From Mactromeris polynyma (taxonomy: Eukaryota > Mollusca > Bivalvia > Venerida > Mactridae): a DNA stretch of 64,000 bases. The stretch lies in NCBI GenBank assembly GCA_032209605.1, contig JASFXZ010000005.1:17908860-17972859 (forward strand), written 5' to 3'. Shown one piece after another: positions 11,401-26,400 of this stretch. How positions within the stretch are numbered: position 1 is the first letter of the stretch; every line of letters starts with the position of its first letter. A program made the translations under genes and the position numbers. The notes under the pieces were generated by a model. The model was not told where the DNA came from. It ran no database searches and saw only the letters and a list, made by a program, of their open reading frames with translations.

Positions 11401-14400
11401 AAGGAAGAAGTCCAAACGCTCAGCTGTAGCATCGGATATAGATGGAGCACAAGAAATATCGGTATAATTTTATACGTAAAAAAACACTATCTATAGCTCA
11501 TCGTTTGAGAATTTAAAAAAAATTGAGTTTGTTTTGAATGAAATATTGGTTTAATAGCCGATAGTTCGGTGAGGGATACGTATGGCAGCGTTTGGTTGAG
11601 TTTTTCATCATACTACGCTGCTGCTGTTTTTCTTGGACTAAACATCCTATAAAAAGCAAGTAATTCCAAACTAACCAATCATTTACCAATATCAACCAAT
11701 ATACCTGATAATAACCTAAACTAAATTTACATTTATGTTGAACCGGACAGCATAGGAAAGCAAATCTCTTATTTAGGATACGTTGGGTGAACCAAGAATA
11801 GAACCTGATGTGAGTGCTATACATTACCTGTTAGAGAAAGGTGCTGACATCAATCACCAAGATGACTATGGTCTTACTGCATTACATCATGCTGCTTTAC
11901 GTGGAGATGAAGTGGCATGTAGGGAACTCATTGTGCTTGCCGAAAACCCAGAGGCAATAGTTAATGTAAGTATATGTCCCTATTATCTAATATTGCTAAG
12001 GTCTTTTGATTTCATATTTTTTTGTAGAACTGTAGTTTAATGGAATATTCATAATTGACTCATATCAAGCGCCGTGTACTGCAATGACTATTGAGGTTGA
12101 ATAGGAAAAGCCACAAACAAATGACACAGTCACGCCAAAACCACAAGCTCGACCACTATTACTAGATGGTTCATAGCTTACATATTGTTTTCATTAAATG
12201 TAGTTTTGTCCGTATTGTTCTTCTTAATTTGTATTTATTCAGGCTTGACTTGATGGAGAATTTAATTCTGAATTTAAGGCAAAAGACAAACAGAAAATGA
12301 CACCATTGCACACTGCTGCGTGCCAATGTGAGTCTGATATTGCTAGGCAACTTATCAAAGCCGGCGCTAAAGTAAGATGTTATGATGATGAATTGTCTAC
12401 ACCACTTCATGAAGCTGCTACCGTTGGTGACACAGAAACTGCCCGCATAATATTTGAAGCCTGTGTTACTGCTGATGGAAAAACGGACAATGAGCAATTA
12501 GTATGTATTATTAAAGCTACTTTGGTTGCGGACATTTTTTTGTTACAAATATATACATTCGTATGACACAGCTTTTCCTTGTAATAAACAATGTATTTAG
12601 AAGGATAACATACATAAAACACCTTGTCCATCTACATCACAGTATAAGATCTGGAAACGGACTAAATAAACAACCTATTTTAAATAAAACTTGTTTATTT
12701 GATACAAATACCATTTTATTTTATTTCAGCATGGTCTGTTAGAAGATAAAGACGAAGATGGAAACACAGCACTTATGTTAGCAGTAGAATCAGGACGCTA
12801 CACGTTTGCAATGCTCTGTATTACGAAAGGTAAACATTATATATGGTTAAGCAATACCCTTCAACACGTGTGTTGGTTGTTGATCACTTGACTGCTGTAA
12901 TGACAATTGAAAGTACTATCCACGATCCACTGAATTTTGACAAATACATTTTTTTACTGACATGTTACGCAATTTGTCAGTGTTTATGTAATGTTTGTAG
13001 TTTATAGATTTTCATACAATACTTCGTGTTGGAGTCTGCTCTTTGTCATTTCTGTTTGCATTCTAGGGTCAGAGTTCAATACAGTAAATAAATGGAATAT
13101 GACACCTCTCCACCTTGCCGCAAATAAAGGAGATTTGAGGATTGTTCAGTTGCTGATAGAAAAGGGAGCCACAATAACTGCATTAAACCATGAACATCAA
13201 ACACCACTTCATAAAGCAGCATTATTCAATAATGTTGATTGCATTAGTTGCCTTCTAGACAAGTGAGTGAATTATTAATATTTAAGCGATATGTACTGAA
13301 AACTTACGTATGTGTGCAATATTTGTTTAAATGTATACCCTTGTGGCCATTGCAAGCTTTGTTTCTGTTGCTTTACAAACATGTTGATCAAAAGAAGCTC
13401 AAAACCACTTGGGGAAAGTTTCTTTGATGTATAATTATAAATCGTCATGCTAGTCTTGAAATAATAGCTACATATACGCAAACTTAATTTCTCTACTTAA
13501 TCAACATGACTGCAATATACTTGGCTGTGCCATTATGCGAACTAATCAGAATGATCGAAAAAATTGTAGTCTAATTAATAATTAATTGATATCGCAATGT
13601 AGACATATCGACAGCTAGTGTATCTTTATAATATATACACTAACGTTTACAGTGGCGCCAATATAGAATGCAAGGACAAGGATAATTTCACACCACTGTT
13701 GCTAGCAGCATGTTATGGTCACGCCAAATCTGTGGAACTCCTTATAGACAGAGGTGCTGACATCACTGTTGAAGACAAGAACGACAGAACTACTATATAC
13801 CTTGCAGCTGAGGAAAATAAACTTGAAGTCCTTGAGGTATGAAAAGGAAATGCGGAGCAATACATTACTGAAAAAAGTTAAACATTTGCAGACTTGGAAT
13901 TGTTAGTACAAATATCGTGGGTTTTAAGCAGTCTGATGGCATGTCAGTCTAGCTCGTACGTAAACGTCATTTTGTCAAGCTTTTCTACATTGAAATAATT
14001 TATTAGTTGATGCCTTATTCACTTTAGTAATTACAGAACATTTCATCGTATTTCATTTAATATGGAATATTCAACTCAACCCATGGTATATATATTTAGG
14101 TGTTACTGAAGACGACCATTGCGAATACAGCAATCAATCAAAGGGACGAATGCAGTAATGGACCTCTCCATGTAGCAGCTCGTCTTGGTCATCTTAGAAT
14201 TGTCAAGGTATTTGGTCGTAACCAGGCAGGAATGGCATTTTACCACACACTCAAAATAACAATTTAAATCTTCTTAGCTGTTGAAAGAAAAATCGGACTG
14301 ATAAGATATTTAAATATTATGAGAGGTTTTGTCCCGAAGTGTCTAAATATTTCGATAACGAGTAAACTTCAATATTACTTAACAGGAGTTCCATTTGACC

Positions 14401-17400
14401 CTTGAGTTGACCCTTTGTCCCCTGGTCTTTCCAAAAGGCCACATTTCGACCCTAAGGATTCTGGCTGAAGGGTCAGTTTTTTTCTAAAATATAGGTATTT
14501 GGCTATAAAATGGTAAAATCCAATAAAAGATTATCAAAATGACCTAGTGAAACCGTTGCTTTATACTTATGATTATTTTTGTCTCAAGTTCAATGATTTT
14601 TACTTATTACAATGCATATTGTTATGTATTGTTTACTAAGATTTTCAAGCAGTTGGTGATGTAAGACCAAGTATTGCATGGACGTATTATCATTATGTAT
14701 TTATGATGAAATCAAAATATATAGTACAAATATTTAAAGAAGATGTATTATTTAGATATTGTATTTCAGTGCCTTTTGCAACACGGAGCAGATTTGTTCT
14801 GTAAGAATGACATGGAAGAGACGCCTATACATATGGCAGCTGTTAACGGTTGCACAAGGTATGAACAAGTTCTGTTAAATATACCCGTAATATTGATGAT
14901 TACAAAAAATCAAATATTTAAATAACTTGAAGAGTTTTCATAAAGACTGTTTGCGCATTCCATTAAAACCCGTCACAACGTTAATGCAAATATTTTGATT
15001 CGATATTTTAAAAGAATATTGGAAAATAGAAAGTGCGGCAACTTGTTTGAATAGAGAAACAGCAATAACGTTTATTGTGCGTCAACAGGGGAATAAGGAC
15101 ATGTTCAGTCAAGCATTTGTTTTCATATTCAGTGTTGTACGAGAAATTGTTGATAAAGAGAAGAATACAATGAGTGACGGAAATGAAGACTCGAACACAG
15201 CACTACATTTGGCTGCCATGGGCGGCCATGTGAAACTGGTCGAAACTTTGATTGATCTTGGTGCTGAACCAGATGTCAGGTAAACATTTAACAGCCGTTT
15301 TCACTACAACGACAATGTAAAGGTTGAATACTTCGTTAAACAAGCAATTTCAATATAGAAGAAAAAACTGAAAGGTCGTAAATGTGTAAGTCAAATAGAC
15401 AATGAATGCAAAACCTATCTATTATTACCTCTTATCAATAGCACAATACTTCAAAACGTTAGGTGATAGCTACACTTCCTGTACGTATAAGGTTTTCAGA
15501 AGTGATGTCTGCATTCATCGCAATTGGAAAGACTTCCAATATCAAAGCATACTCCATTCCCACTGGCTTAGTTTAGGATAATACCCATGCTATAAAGTTC
15601 AAAGACATCGCTTTGAACACACAAAGAGCAATTCATAAGGTACCTCTCAAAATTTCCGGGAGGATTTAACCAAACGTGACACACAAACAACAATAAAATG
15701 ACTATTATGATAATCGTATTTATTGCTGTTTTCGAGTTTATGAGAATAATAGCAGTGTAGCTAAATAAGACAGTTCTAGATTAGTTCGCGTACTTTCAGA
15801 AACAATGCATTACGGACACCACTGGGTTGTGCAGCCATGCAAGGTCATCTGAAATCTGTTAAAGTTCTCGCAGAATCAGACACCATCATAGATCCAATGG
15901 ACAAACTGAGTGTGAGTGTTCATGTATGCTCTGCTTTGAAATCAGATGTATTTGTTCTAAAATTACTTGTGGAATATTTGTTCCATTGGTGAGATTTTGA
16001 GTATTCCAGTTATTTATGTCTTTTATGTGTTTCTTACATATACGGACTTGTGCTACTATTGATAAATAAATCATCAATTCGATCTGTTCATATGACAGAT
16101 CCACTCATACAAAAAGAACAATAAGTGCAATATGTGTATTTATAATCATGCTTACGTATTTCGTATTCTTATTACATGCAATATGGAAGAAATTAATTCG
16201 TTACATTTTGTAAGTAAAACGGTAGGAAATAATCTAAATCTGTAACATTGGTCGCTTTAACTTGCATGAACTGGCTATGGCTGCGTAGTACAAGAATACC
16301 GACAGGAGTTTAGCTGGATATAGTTACAGTCGTATAATTACCACTTCTTTAACAGTAAAAGCAGTAAAACTGCTGCTGCTGTCAATGCGTCTATTGCCCA
16401 CTTCGCACCGATTCCAAACACCACTATTATATTACAACCACTTTTCAAAAATCCGGCGATCAATCGGTGTTAGATTGTCCTTTAATAATTATGCCTCTTA
16501 CAACCTGTTCAGCGAATCATGCAGTTTAGTTAATTAATAATCAACTTGTAGTCGTCAACAATGACATATTGCACTAGATACGCGTATATGGAAGCAGACT
16601 CAATTTGTAATCGATACCATGTAATTACTTAATTGCTGTTGTAAACATTATGCGTTATAACACACACATTGTAAAAATGTTCGTACAAAAAAACAGCAGT
16701 CCCAAAGAAATGCATTAGGCTTACTCCGGAATTATGAGTTTTTGCGCTAGCGAATATTACAAAATGTGCCAATTTACCACATCGTAAAATTCATAACTCT
16801 GATGAAAACGTTAATATCAGATACCGCCCAGCTATAAGCTATACCAGATGTTTTATTTATAGTATGAAATATTATTGATTGTTATCCAGAATGTTTATAT
16901 GCGATATGATTCATTATTATACCTCACGTGACATTGCCTTGTTAAATTTCCATATACACGCTATAAGCAAATCCTTCATGTTATCCTGTAACATAACGTT
17001 TGTACCCTGTGACATAATATTTTTACACGGCGCCATAACGTTTTTTACCCTCTCGCGAGTCTAAAAATAGACTACTGGAAATTCACATATTCCGAGTCGA
17101 TAATTATGCACTTTATTGTTCTGTATCATATTGACTTTATTGTTTTATATTTTAATATCAAAATATTTGTTCGGTATAAAAACATAAATATTAGATCCCA
17201 TGGAAAGTGATAGCATATAGTGTTAACCCTCGAAATGGAAAACAAACAAATACTACAGCGTCTCCATTGTCTTTGTTTGGTAACGTCCGCCATCTTTACA
17301 ATCGGAGGAAATGACGTCAACGTCATTTTAACGTCACTATCATTCCCGCGCTTTTATTGGACGTCCGTTGAAATATGTAAACAGACAGTTAGAGCTAGTA

Positions 17401-20400
17401 GTGTTGATTTTTTTTTCATTTATATTTTGTTCGATATAATAAAATATATATCAGATGGCTTCCTGTGTGACAGTACATATTGTCAACATTCAAAAAAATA
17501 CTATTACCCTCATGTTGACAATATGTACTGTCACACAGGAAGCCATCTGATATTTATATATTGACTGCTGATTAACATACAGTGTTTGAAACTAAAACAG
17601 GAGATTTTGTTCTATGCAAACATGGAGAGATACTTGTGCACTAAAGTCCGCACATTTGAAACTTAATTTGAAGGCACAATTACGTGTACAAAACGTTTCA
17701 CTTAAGTAAGTTCGCCATTTATACAATATAAATGTATCAAAAGTCACCCATTACTACAATTAAAAACTGACAATTAAAACGTATGAGCCAAGAAGTACAT
17801 GTCTATCATTATTGATATTACTTTTACTAATTTTCATCTGAAGTATGAGACACACTTTGTTGTCCTTTCGTTATGTTTCTTCATGTCCTTATTTTATGTT
17901 TATTCTATGCAATGAAATTTTCATCCATCGATATGTTGACCGACTTCAAACTCGTGTAGATGATTAATGTCCGTTAGCAAATATATAACTAATTGACCTA
18001 CAGGTTATATGCAGTTATGTTTTCTTTATCATCGTATATGTATTTACAGAAGACTCCATTGTTACTAGCTGCAGAGAATGGCCATGCAGATGTTGTTGAT
18101 TATCTTATAGAATGTAGAAATGCTGATGTAACAATTCGGGACCCAAATGGACACAACTGTCTCGATCTGGCCGTTATTGGGGATCATCAGTAAGAATTAA
18201 GTGTATAGCTGTCTCGATCTGGCAGTTATGAGTGATCGTCAGCTTAAGTGTATATTTATAGCATTTGAAAAGGTTGTAGTTTGATCAGTTATTACTTCAA
18301 TTCAATGGAATTTTAGTTAGTAGCCATTTGTTCAGAAATGTATTGTATATCAATGTGAAAATGACAATTAGTACCAAAATATAACATTTACATCAAAATT
18401 ATGTTACCTACTGACAATTTAAAAAAAGTATATCACCACGAATAATCAAGGAATTTTGTCCTTTTAATGCAGTCTGATATATATATAATGTGTTCTACAT
18501 ATAACATGTTAATAAATGCGTTTCTAGAGATGTTGCTTTGGAGATTGTGAAATCTGGCTCTTGGAAACATGCCTTACGAAATTTCGTTTTGGAAAAAGGA
18601 ATGCCAAACACACCACTTCGCAGACTAATTAGGAAAATGCCCGGTAAGATATGATACTTGTAATTGTATTAAGCATAATTATGATCATATCGGACCCCAG
18701 TTTCATGCAACTATTAAAGACAATCGTCTCAAACCAAATAGGTAACTTTAGTCGCTGTAAAATGACTGCTTGAATGTCGTCCACTGTTTCATTTTTCAAA
18801 TTGGAGCGATGAAAACTCTGACAATTGGTATCAGTGTCTCTGACATTTAAAGTCGGAGACCTTTTAAGATAATGTCGGGTTAGTAACTTGAACTTCATTT
18901 AGTAACAACTTGTTTTATACAGAGGTAGCAGAGAAGGTGTTTGATAACTGTATTGACGTACAGAAACCAGAAGAAGGCAGCCAGACAAAGCTTACACATA
19001 CTCATTGTGTCAAATTCAACTTTGAATTCCTAGATGATCTCTATAGCATGGCTGAATGGAGGAAGAAACGGTTTAGTAAAAGAAAAGAGAAAATTAAGAT
19101 AAAAGAAAGTAAGATGATTGTCAATTTTTATCATTAAATGTATACATCCAAATGAACCATTATAATGATTATGTTTTTTAGAATATATTGGTATGAAAAA
19201 GAAAAACATTTATTTAGATATTTGAACATTCGTTTTATGGATTTGGCTGTGGCAAATGATTTTCACTTTATTTAGTCTTACTAGATACCTGTGCTGTCTA
19301 CCACACAGTGATGTCATGCTAAAATTACAAAGCCTCGTTTATTGGGCTCACCCATGCTTATTTTTTACGAACAGTAGTATTTCAAAAGTTATCGAGTGAT
19401 TAGATTCAATATCGTTTATCTGTCCAAACAAATTGACGATAAGGTATTTTATTGTCTTCCATAGAGCAAAAGGAAGAGGAGAAAGCCACGAACGATTTGT
19501 TCAAATGGGACAAACTTCGACCATTTAGACGTAGAGGTTTGTTGACATCCAATATATTGATTTCCGATGCTCGTTTATCGGTTTGAATGCTAGACAGCGA
19601 ATGCTTTCTTTGCGGTCTGCAAAGGCACCTATCTTACTATTCTTGTCTATATGACCATGTCACTAGTATATGATGAAAACATCGCTTGAATGATGTATGT
19701 ATCGCGTTTGTGCATTTACATTCATTTCTGCGCATTATTTATTTCTTGCTTTGTTGAACTCATTAAAGGTAACAAATACAACGCGTTTGAATATTACATA
19801 TTCCTGTGTACACTCAAACACATTTCTAATTGGTCATCCCACATTTCTGCATTTTAAAATTTTAATAGAAATCTATATTGGTCTACTTTTTGTACAAAGA
19901 TGTGTGAATTTTGGATTTCCAAGAATTATGGCATGGGTAAGAATGAAGTAAAACTAAAGTTAGTCAATTTATATTTCTCTGTATTTATTTTGAAAAGTAT
20001 GATAATATAAAAAGTGACCAATTAGAAAAGCAGTTGAGTGTACAGTCAGAGAGAATTGTTTTGTCCATTTAAGTACCATTCAAATAGCTTATATACGCAA
20101 GCTTATTTCAACGCAGTGTTATCTACGAATATCATCGTTTCGTATGATCATGTGACCATAATAATTGTGTTGTCATTGATTTTGTATTGTTTTCGAATCA
20201 TCGTGCACAATCAGGAGGTAAGCCTGTAGTAATGTATGTTCCAAGAAACATCTTTCCTGACAAGAACAAGTTATCCCAAACAAGGCATCATTTACTTTCT
20301 GTTTTTACTTTTAAACTTCACTCTTGTTATCATATTTTTATCCTCTCTACTATCTCACTGTACAGTCTTCTATCACCTTTTTATATTTTTCTTTTGGACT

Positions 20401-23400
20401 GACGCACACCTGTCATAAATACCCGTAAGGGGAGTCTGACAGTATGAATAGAAAGATAGATAGATAAAACTTGATTATAGTGCTCATGAGAACTCTTACA
20501 ACATTCAAACACACTAATCAAGTTCTGCCTCAACAACATGGACAATAAACAATAACACTTAACCATACGAAATAACTGCAATTATATTACATATACATTT
20601 TGTATTTATTTTGACATTTCGTGCCAAAACCAACTTATTGTCCTAACAACACCAAATGTATTAAAGTATTGAACATAGGATAGTATGGTTAAACATGGTT
20701 GAAAGTCATTCAAATCATAGGCTTGAGGACATGCATACATAATACTAAGATTACATCGAGCTCATATCTGAATCACTCGTTATTCCGAAATTAAAATATT
20801 GATGAATGCAAGTTGTTTTGGTCATGATGGGTAATTCTCTATCCCAAAGTTTTTGGTTTCTTCCGTTTCCCCCTGTTGTTTTATACTGACAGTTCCTATG
20901 CTTTGCCGCTGTTGTGTTGTTAATGTCTGTTCGTGTTCAACAGTTGTGTAGACCTGAGCTGTGTTCAATTGTTCTGTTTAGTACCACTCCCTCGTGTTTT
21001 TGTTTCATTGTTCCCCATTCCCCTCCTGTAAGTTGTACATTACTTCAAATCCCATTACTACCTATTTACTTTTATTTAATATACCATCCTCAATCATGGT
21101 TTTCTGTTTCATATTCCACTTCGTTATAAGTCCATAGCTACTATCTATTTGGTCAGGCTTCATGCTTTTTGACCTTTTCTGTATTAGGGGATTTTCTATA
21201 TTTGTGTAGGTGTATGGATATCTCCTACTATCTCTACGTTGGGATATTTCGTTGAAATCCTTAGTTGATAGTAGAAGGTACCGGAATGGTCGTAGGTAAT
21301 AGTTTGTATTATTGAATTCACATAAAACAACGAGTCCACTGGGAGTGCACACTTTTATTATATTGGTAACATAGATTCATTTGAAAAATATGCAACCCCC
21401 CCCCTTTTTCTTACACTCACTAAACTATAAGATACACACTGGATAAACATTTCTTTTCAAACATGATAAAAACGTGAAAAGTTTAGCAATGAATCAATGA
21501 TTAACTAATAACATACAATTATTATTATTACCACTAGAACTACTGTACTATTTGTATACAAACATTTCTAAAAAAAACCATCTGTTTATAAAACCATGGC
21601 TGAATAGAGTTGGTTTTTAATTATTTTATATCATTATAATGGATGATATGTTTTCGTAAATCTAAATTTCCATAAATTACATATCTAGCCGTTGTATTTG
21701 CTACTACTATTTCTTCCCTTTTCCGTAAATTTTCTACATGATATGCACCTGGTTTATGACAGAAAGGGCTATCTTCACAAATTGAACATTGATCACCTCC
21801 TTTGACACTATTTTCAAAACACTTTTCATGTACAATAGAACTACAGCAATACGTGATTTTGAAATACTTTCCCAAATTATAATAAGCAAATTCTTTTGAT
21901 TTTTTACACATTGCACATTTTTCCTTTACCAAATTTTCTTTAAAACGCATATATCTTTTATATCCCTTAAATTGCTTATATGTAATATTAATAAAATATT
22001 CAATTGGCTCCTTCCTCATTTTATTCGGTAAATTGACATTTTCTTTAAATAATTGAAACAAATTTTCAAAATAACCTGTCCCTTCGTAGTGAACATAAAA
22101 ACATTTAAGTATGGCGAATTTTTGACCATCGCCATTCTTATCTGCCATGAATAATTTAAACTGGTCTTCTAAAATAATGATTTGAAAATAAACCACAATA
22201 TCAATTAAAATATCTATTGGAATCTTTTCTAACAGTTTTTGTAAAAGCCCATCTTCAAAATATATTTCCTCAAATTCGTTGAACGTCTGAAAGAAAATTT
22301 TAACAAAGAAAAGTGCCTTCCTTTTTGAATATGTATTTGTGTGCACAAAGGAGGTTATTAAGTCGTTGTACATTGTTAAAAACGATGTATTTGTAAATTC
22401 GAATAATGATTTAAAATACCCACAATATTCAGCCAATCGCCTAGCACATACTTTTACCTCCATAGTTTTTGTTTGCTTAATTTTTATAAGTTATAAATCG
22501 CACTCTTTCGATACTACGATTTGTGTCTTAATGATACTATTTTGAAAAATATTTACAGCTAGGATGCCTCTAAAATACATGGACATTGTTATTACATATT
22601 AACAATATATGACTGTCAATTTCACTATTATATGTAACATATTTATAATATAACACAATATAATTGTCTGGCATAACATTACCATCAATAACTGTCATGT
22701 AATGTAATAAATTTTACATTATATTCAATCTAAATTTTACGTAATAAACATACATACATCCACACTATATAATATTGAAAATACACAATTTATTCTCAAT
22801 TTTTTTTTTTAACCAATAATAACTAACAACATAATTGTGAGTTCTGACGTATAGCCAGCATAACTCGAAACTATTCTACTTCATATTATGACATATCATA
22901 CATAATATTTGAAAAACAATAAATTCCCAGGAACACCAGAAGGATAATGCTCTTTGCCATCTTACCTAAAAATAAAATAAAACTATGATAGAATTATTGC
23001 ATGTAAAGTGCGTCCCCCATATTCAATAACTGACATTAATTTTCCTGCATCATTGGATTGACCAAGAATATAACCTACAGATATTGAACTAGCATCTGTG
23101 TATAACATAAAAGGTTTGTTGAATTGCGGTAACTTCAAAATTGGTTCAGAAATAAGAGCTTGTTTGAGTTGATCAAAACTTTTCTGATGTTCATTTGTCC
23201 ATTTATAATACGTATCTTTTACAACAACGTAATTAATGGAAATGTTATGCGAGAATAGTCCTTAATAAATCTGCGCAAAAATGATGTCATTCCAAGAAAT
23301 TCTTTCAATGACCTCTAATTGTTAGGTCGTGGGGAGTTTTTGATTACCTCTAATTTCTTTGGATCAATTTTTAATGTATCCCGTTCGAAAACCATACCCA

Positions 23401-26400
23401 AGAATGATATTTTGTTTTGTGCAAATTCGCATTTTGGCAATTGTAACCTCAAGTTAGCACCTTTTAATATTTCAAATATTTCACCTAGATGCCTAATATG
23501 TCTCTAATGAATTGGAGAATATCAATATATCATCCATGTAATTTATTGCAGATTTGTATAAAATTGGCTTTAATAATTTGTTCAAATAAATAGACCAGTA
23601 TGCTGGTGAATTCACATAGCCGAAGGGAAGACTATTATATTCGTAGGCTTCTCCCGTATTTAAACAAAAAGCGGTATACGGCTTGGAGTCATCAGACAAC
23701 GGCAGTGTTAAACATGCACTTTTAATGTCCAATTTACTGAAAAATTTCAAAAACGTTTCTCTGCAATTAAATCCTTTATATCATCCAGTTTTGGTAATTG
23801 AAAATACATACGTTTTGCAATTTTATTCAAGTGCCTATAATCTATTACCATTCTATATTCTTGTTTGTCTGATTCGTTTATTTTCTTTTTCTTTACAAAC
23901 AAAACGGGACTGCTGAACACAGATGTAGGTCTTTTAATGACTGTTTTTATTAATTTGTCTATTTCTTCTTCCTGAATTGTTCTGAGATTCGGACGAATAG
24001 GATACTGCCTTGATCGAATTGGTATTGCAATTGGTATTAATTCAATATTACATTCAAAAGTTTCCACTCTGCCTATATCTTTGCTATTTTTACTAAACAC
24101 ATCGCTATGATTATTCAAAACATTCAACAACTCTGTATTTGATTTAAATTCATCTGCAATATTGAATTTCAATGGTTGTTCTGAAGTTGATAATTCCGTC
24201 AGTTTAACCGTATCAAATTCATAATGTATTGAATTTGCATTGACATCTATATTTTCAATATTTGCTATAATTTCATTTTTTGGTATAAATCTCATAACAT
24301 TTGTAAAGTTGTGAAATGGTACCAGAATAACATTTTTAGTTTGATTTCTACGGCATACCATATTGCAGACCATTTTACATTTAGATTCTAGAACAAAATT
24401 ATTTGATAACTTTTTGCTATAACAACATGTATCTTTCTGATCGCGTTGGGTGGTACTCTAATAGATTTATCTGTACGTAACGAGCAATTCCACTGCGGCT
24501 CTATGGAAGCATTTTCACATCTATTTATTTCTAGCGTTTTTGTTTTAAAATTTATGAAAACCTTGTATTTTATATATGGAAAAAATCAATCCCTAAAATT
24601 ACAGGTTTGAGTTAATTATTTATGACATAAAATTCATGATCAAATACCCTATCTCCTATTGTTATAGGACAATTGATAACACCCCTAATATCATTAGGAC
24701 TGCCATTTAACGCTGTTTTAAACCTTAATGAAGTAGGTTTAAGCGTACGGTTAGCTAATTTTGTAGTTTTCCAGAATTGATGTTGTATACAAGAAATAGA
24801 ACTTCCTGTATCTATTAGCCCAGAAGTGCTTCTATTGCCTAATTGCATTGATACTAAATTTTCATTAATCTCTGTTATGTAAGTAGTAGATTTCGTTTCT
24901 GTAATACCGGTTGTCTATTTTTTAAACATGTGTTGGTACTCACCCATCATTGTTTAACCTTATAACATTGTGACCTGAAGTGCCCTGTAATTCCACAGAA
25001 ATTACAACGCTTCCCATACGCTCTACAATTTCTCCCATTCTACAACGATCATAGCCACACTTCTGACATACATGTTGCCTAGCGGTCGATTGCGGGTTAA
25101 CCGTGTACTGCTTTACAATCTTTGGTTTACTGTAAGCAAACCTGTTATAACGAGGCAATCTTTGTTGCTGATAATGACTCATAAATCTATCATGCCCAAC
25201 ATTTCGGCGGTCCATTTGATAGCCATCTGTCCAATTATCATAATTTCTGGAATGTTGTTCCGCATGTACATGGTTCACCTGATTAGTTTTCATCTCTACT
25301 TTCATACCTTTCAATTCTCCCAATAAATCATCGAACTTTGTTTCTAACGTGTTAACAGATAACATATTGGTAGCCTCACATAATTTTACAAATTTGCTTA
25401 GTTCTGGCAAAGATTTAGGTTCTCTCAGCAAAACTTGTTTTCTGATCTCATCTCTTAAGCCATTTACAATCATACTGATTAAAATTTTCTCGTCTATCTG
25501 AAGGTCAGTAGCAAATTTTTAATGCCCTTGACATGTACTTTTCACTTGTTTCATCTGGTTTTTGTTTAATGGCGATCAAATTATAGTCTAAATCTTTAGA
25601 CTGGAATCTGTTTGCTAAAGCTTGTGTAACCTCCGAAAAATTTGATATAATACTTTCCGACAAATTATGATAATAAATAAAATTTTATGACATCACATTT
25701 GTGATCTTCTGTTATGTTGTTTAAAGCACAAAATTTATTGAATTTTGTTAAAAAGGCTGAAAAACTTTCAAAATCCTTACCAGTAAATGGTGACAATTTT
25801 ATCATACGGAAATTAGAATACATTTTACCCTGGTCCGATGTCGTACTTGATCTTCCGTCCGTTCCTGATTGAGAATAATGAATGTTACTGTCACCTGGAT
25901 ACAGTTGTATAATAGTTTGTATTATTGAATTCACAATTCACGATAAAACAACAAGTCCACTGGGAGTGCACATATTTATTATATTGGTAACATAGATCAT
26001 AATAAATCCATTTATTCCAGTGACAATTATTAGTAATTTCCCCACTTAAAACTGTCTTGGATGGTAACCTGACTGTAGCCTTTGAGCTCCCAAAACCAAC
26101 TCCGCTTATTCCTTCGTGCGCGGATATTATCAATATCTTTCTTACTGTATTTCGGACTATTCTGACCAATCCCGACTCAGGACAGAGTTCATGTATTTGC
26201 GTCGAATTATACTTCAGGTGAACAAAGTAAATTCCTATATACACCTATACCTGTATAGATTCCTAGCCAATGTACTTACAAAACGTTATGAAAGGTTAAT
26301 AACCTGGCTACACGTACTTAACCCTTATCATGCTAAGCACGAGCTATCTCGGGTTTTACAATTCCCACAGCCAGTGCGAACCACCAGATATCCCGGGTTT

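Larger units (their letters stand above)
21299..26010 (-). mobile_element. Degenerate Gypsy-type LTR retrotransposon, antisense within TRPA1-like intron 17
   Basis: Minus-strand order from high to low coordinate: short direct repeat (25,911-26,010), gag-like region, aspartic protease, reverse transcriptase, RNase H start, an extra ORF, a G-rich polypurine tract (plus-strand C run at about 21,396-21,404) and the second direct repeat (21,299-21,394). Gag, protease and pol frames are separated by frameshifts and stops. RNase H fades out near 22,990 and I find no integrase. The terminal repeats are only about 90-100 bp and gag-like sequence starts directly next to the 5' one, so the 5' end may also be deleted. 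As it stands the copy cannot transpose on its own. Confidence 0.8.

Noticed and set aside
15047..15132. Reading exon 12 from 15,047 or from the AG at 15,088
   Set aside because: The first has no acceptor and the second gives the wrong phase; the pyrimidine-rich acceptor ending at 15,132 gives the right phase and a continuous ankyrin repeat.
17126..17564. Open frames around the intron 13 hairpin
   Set aside because: One runs through the inverted repeat itself and neither has a domain or usable splice sites in phase with the channel.
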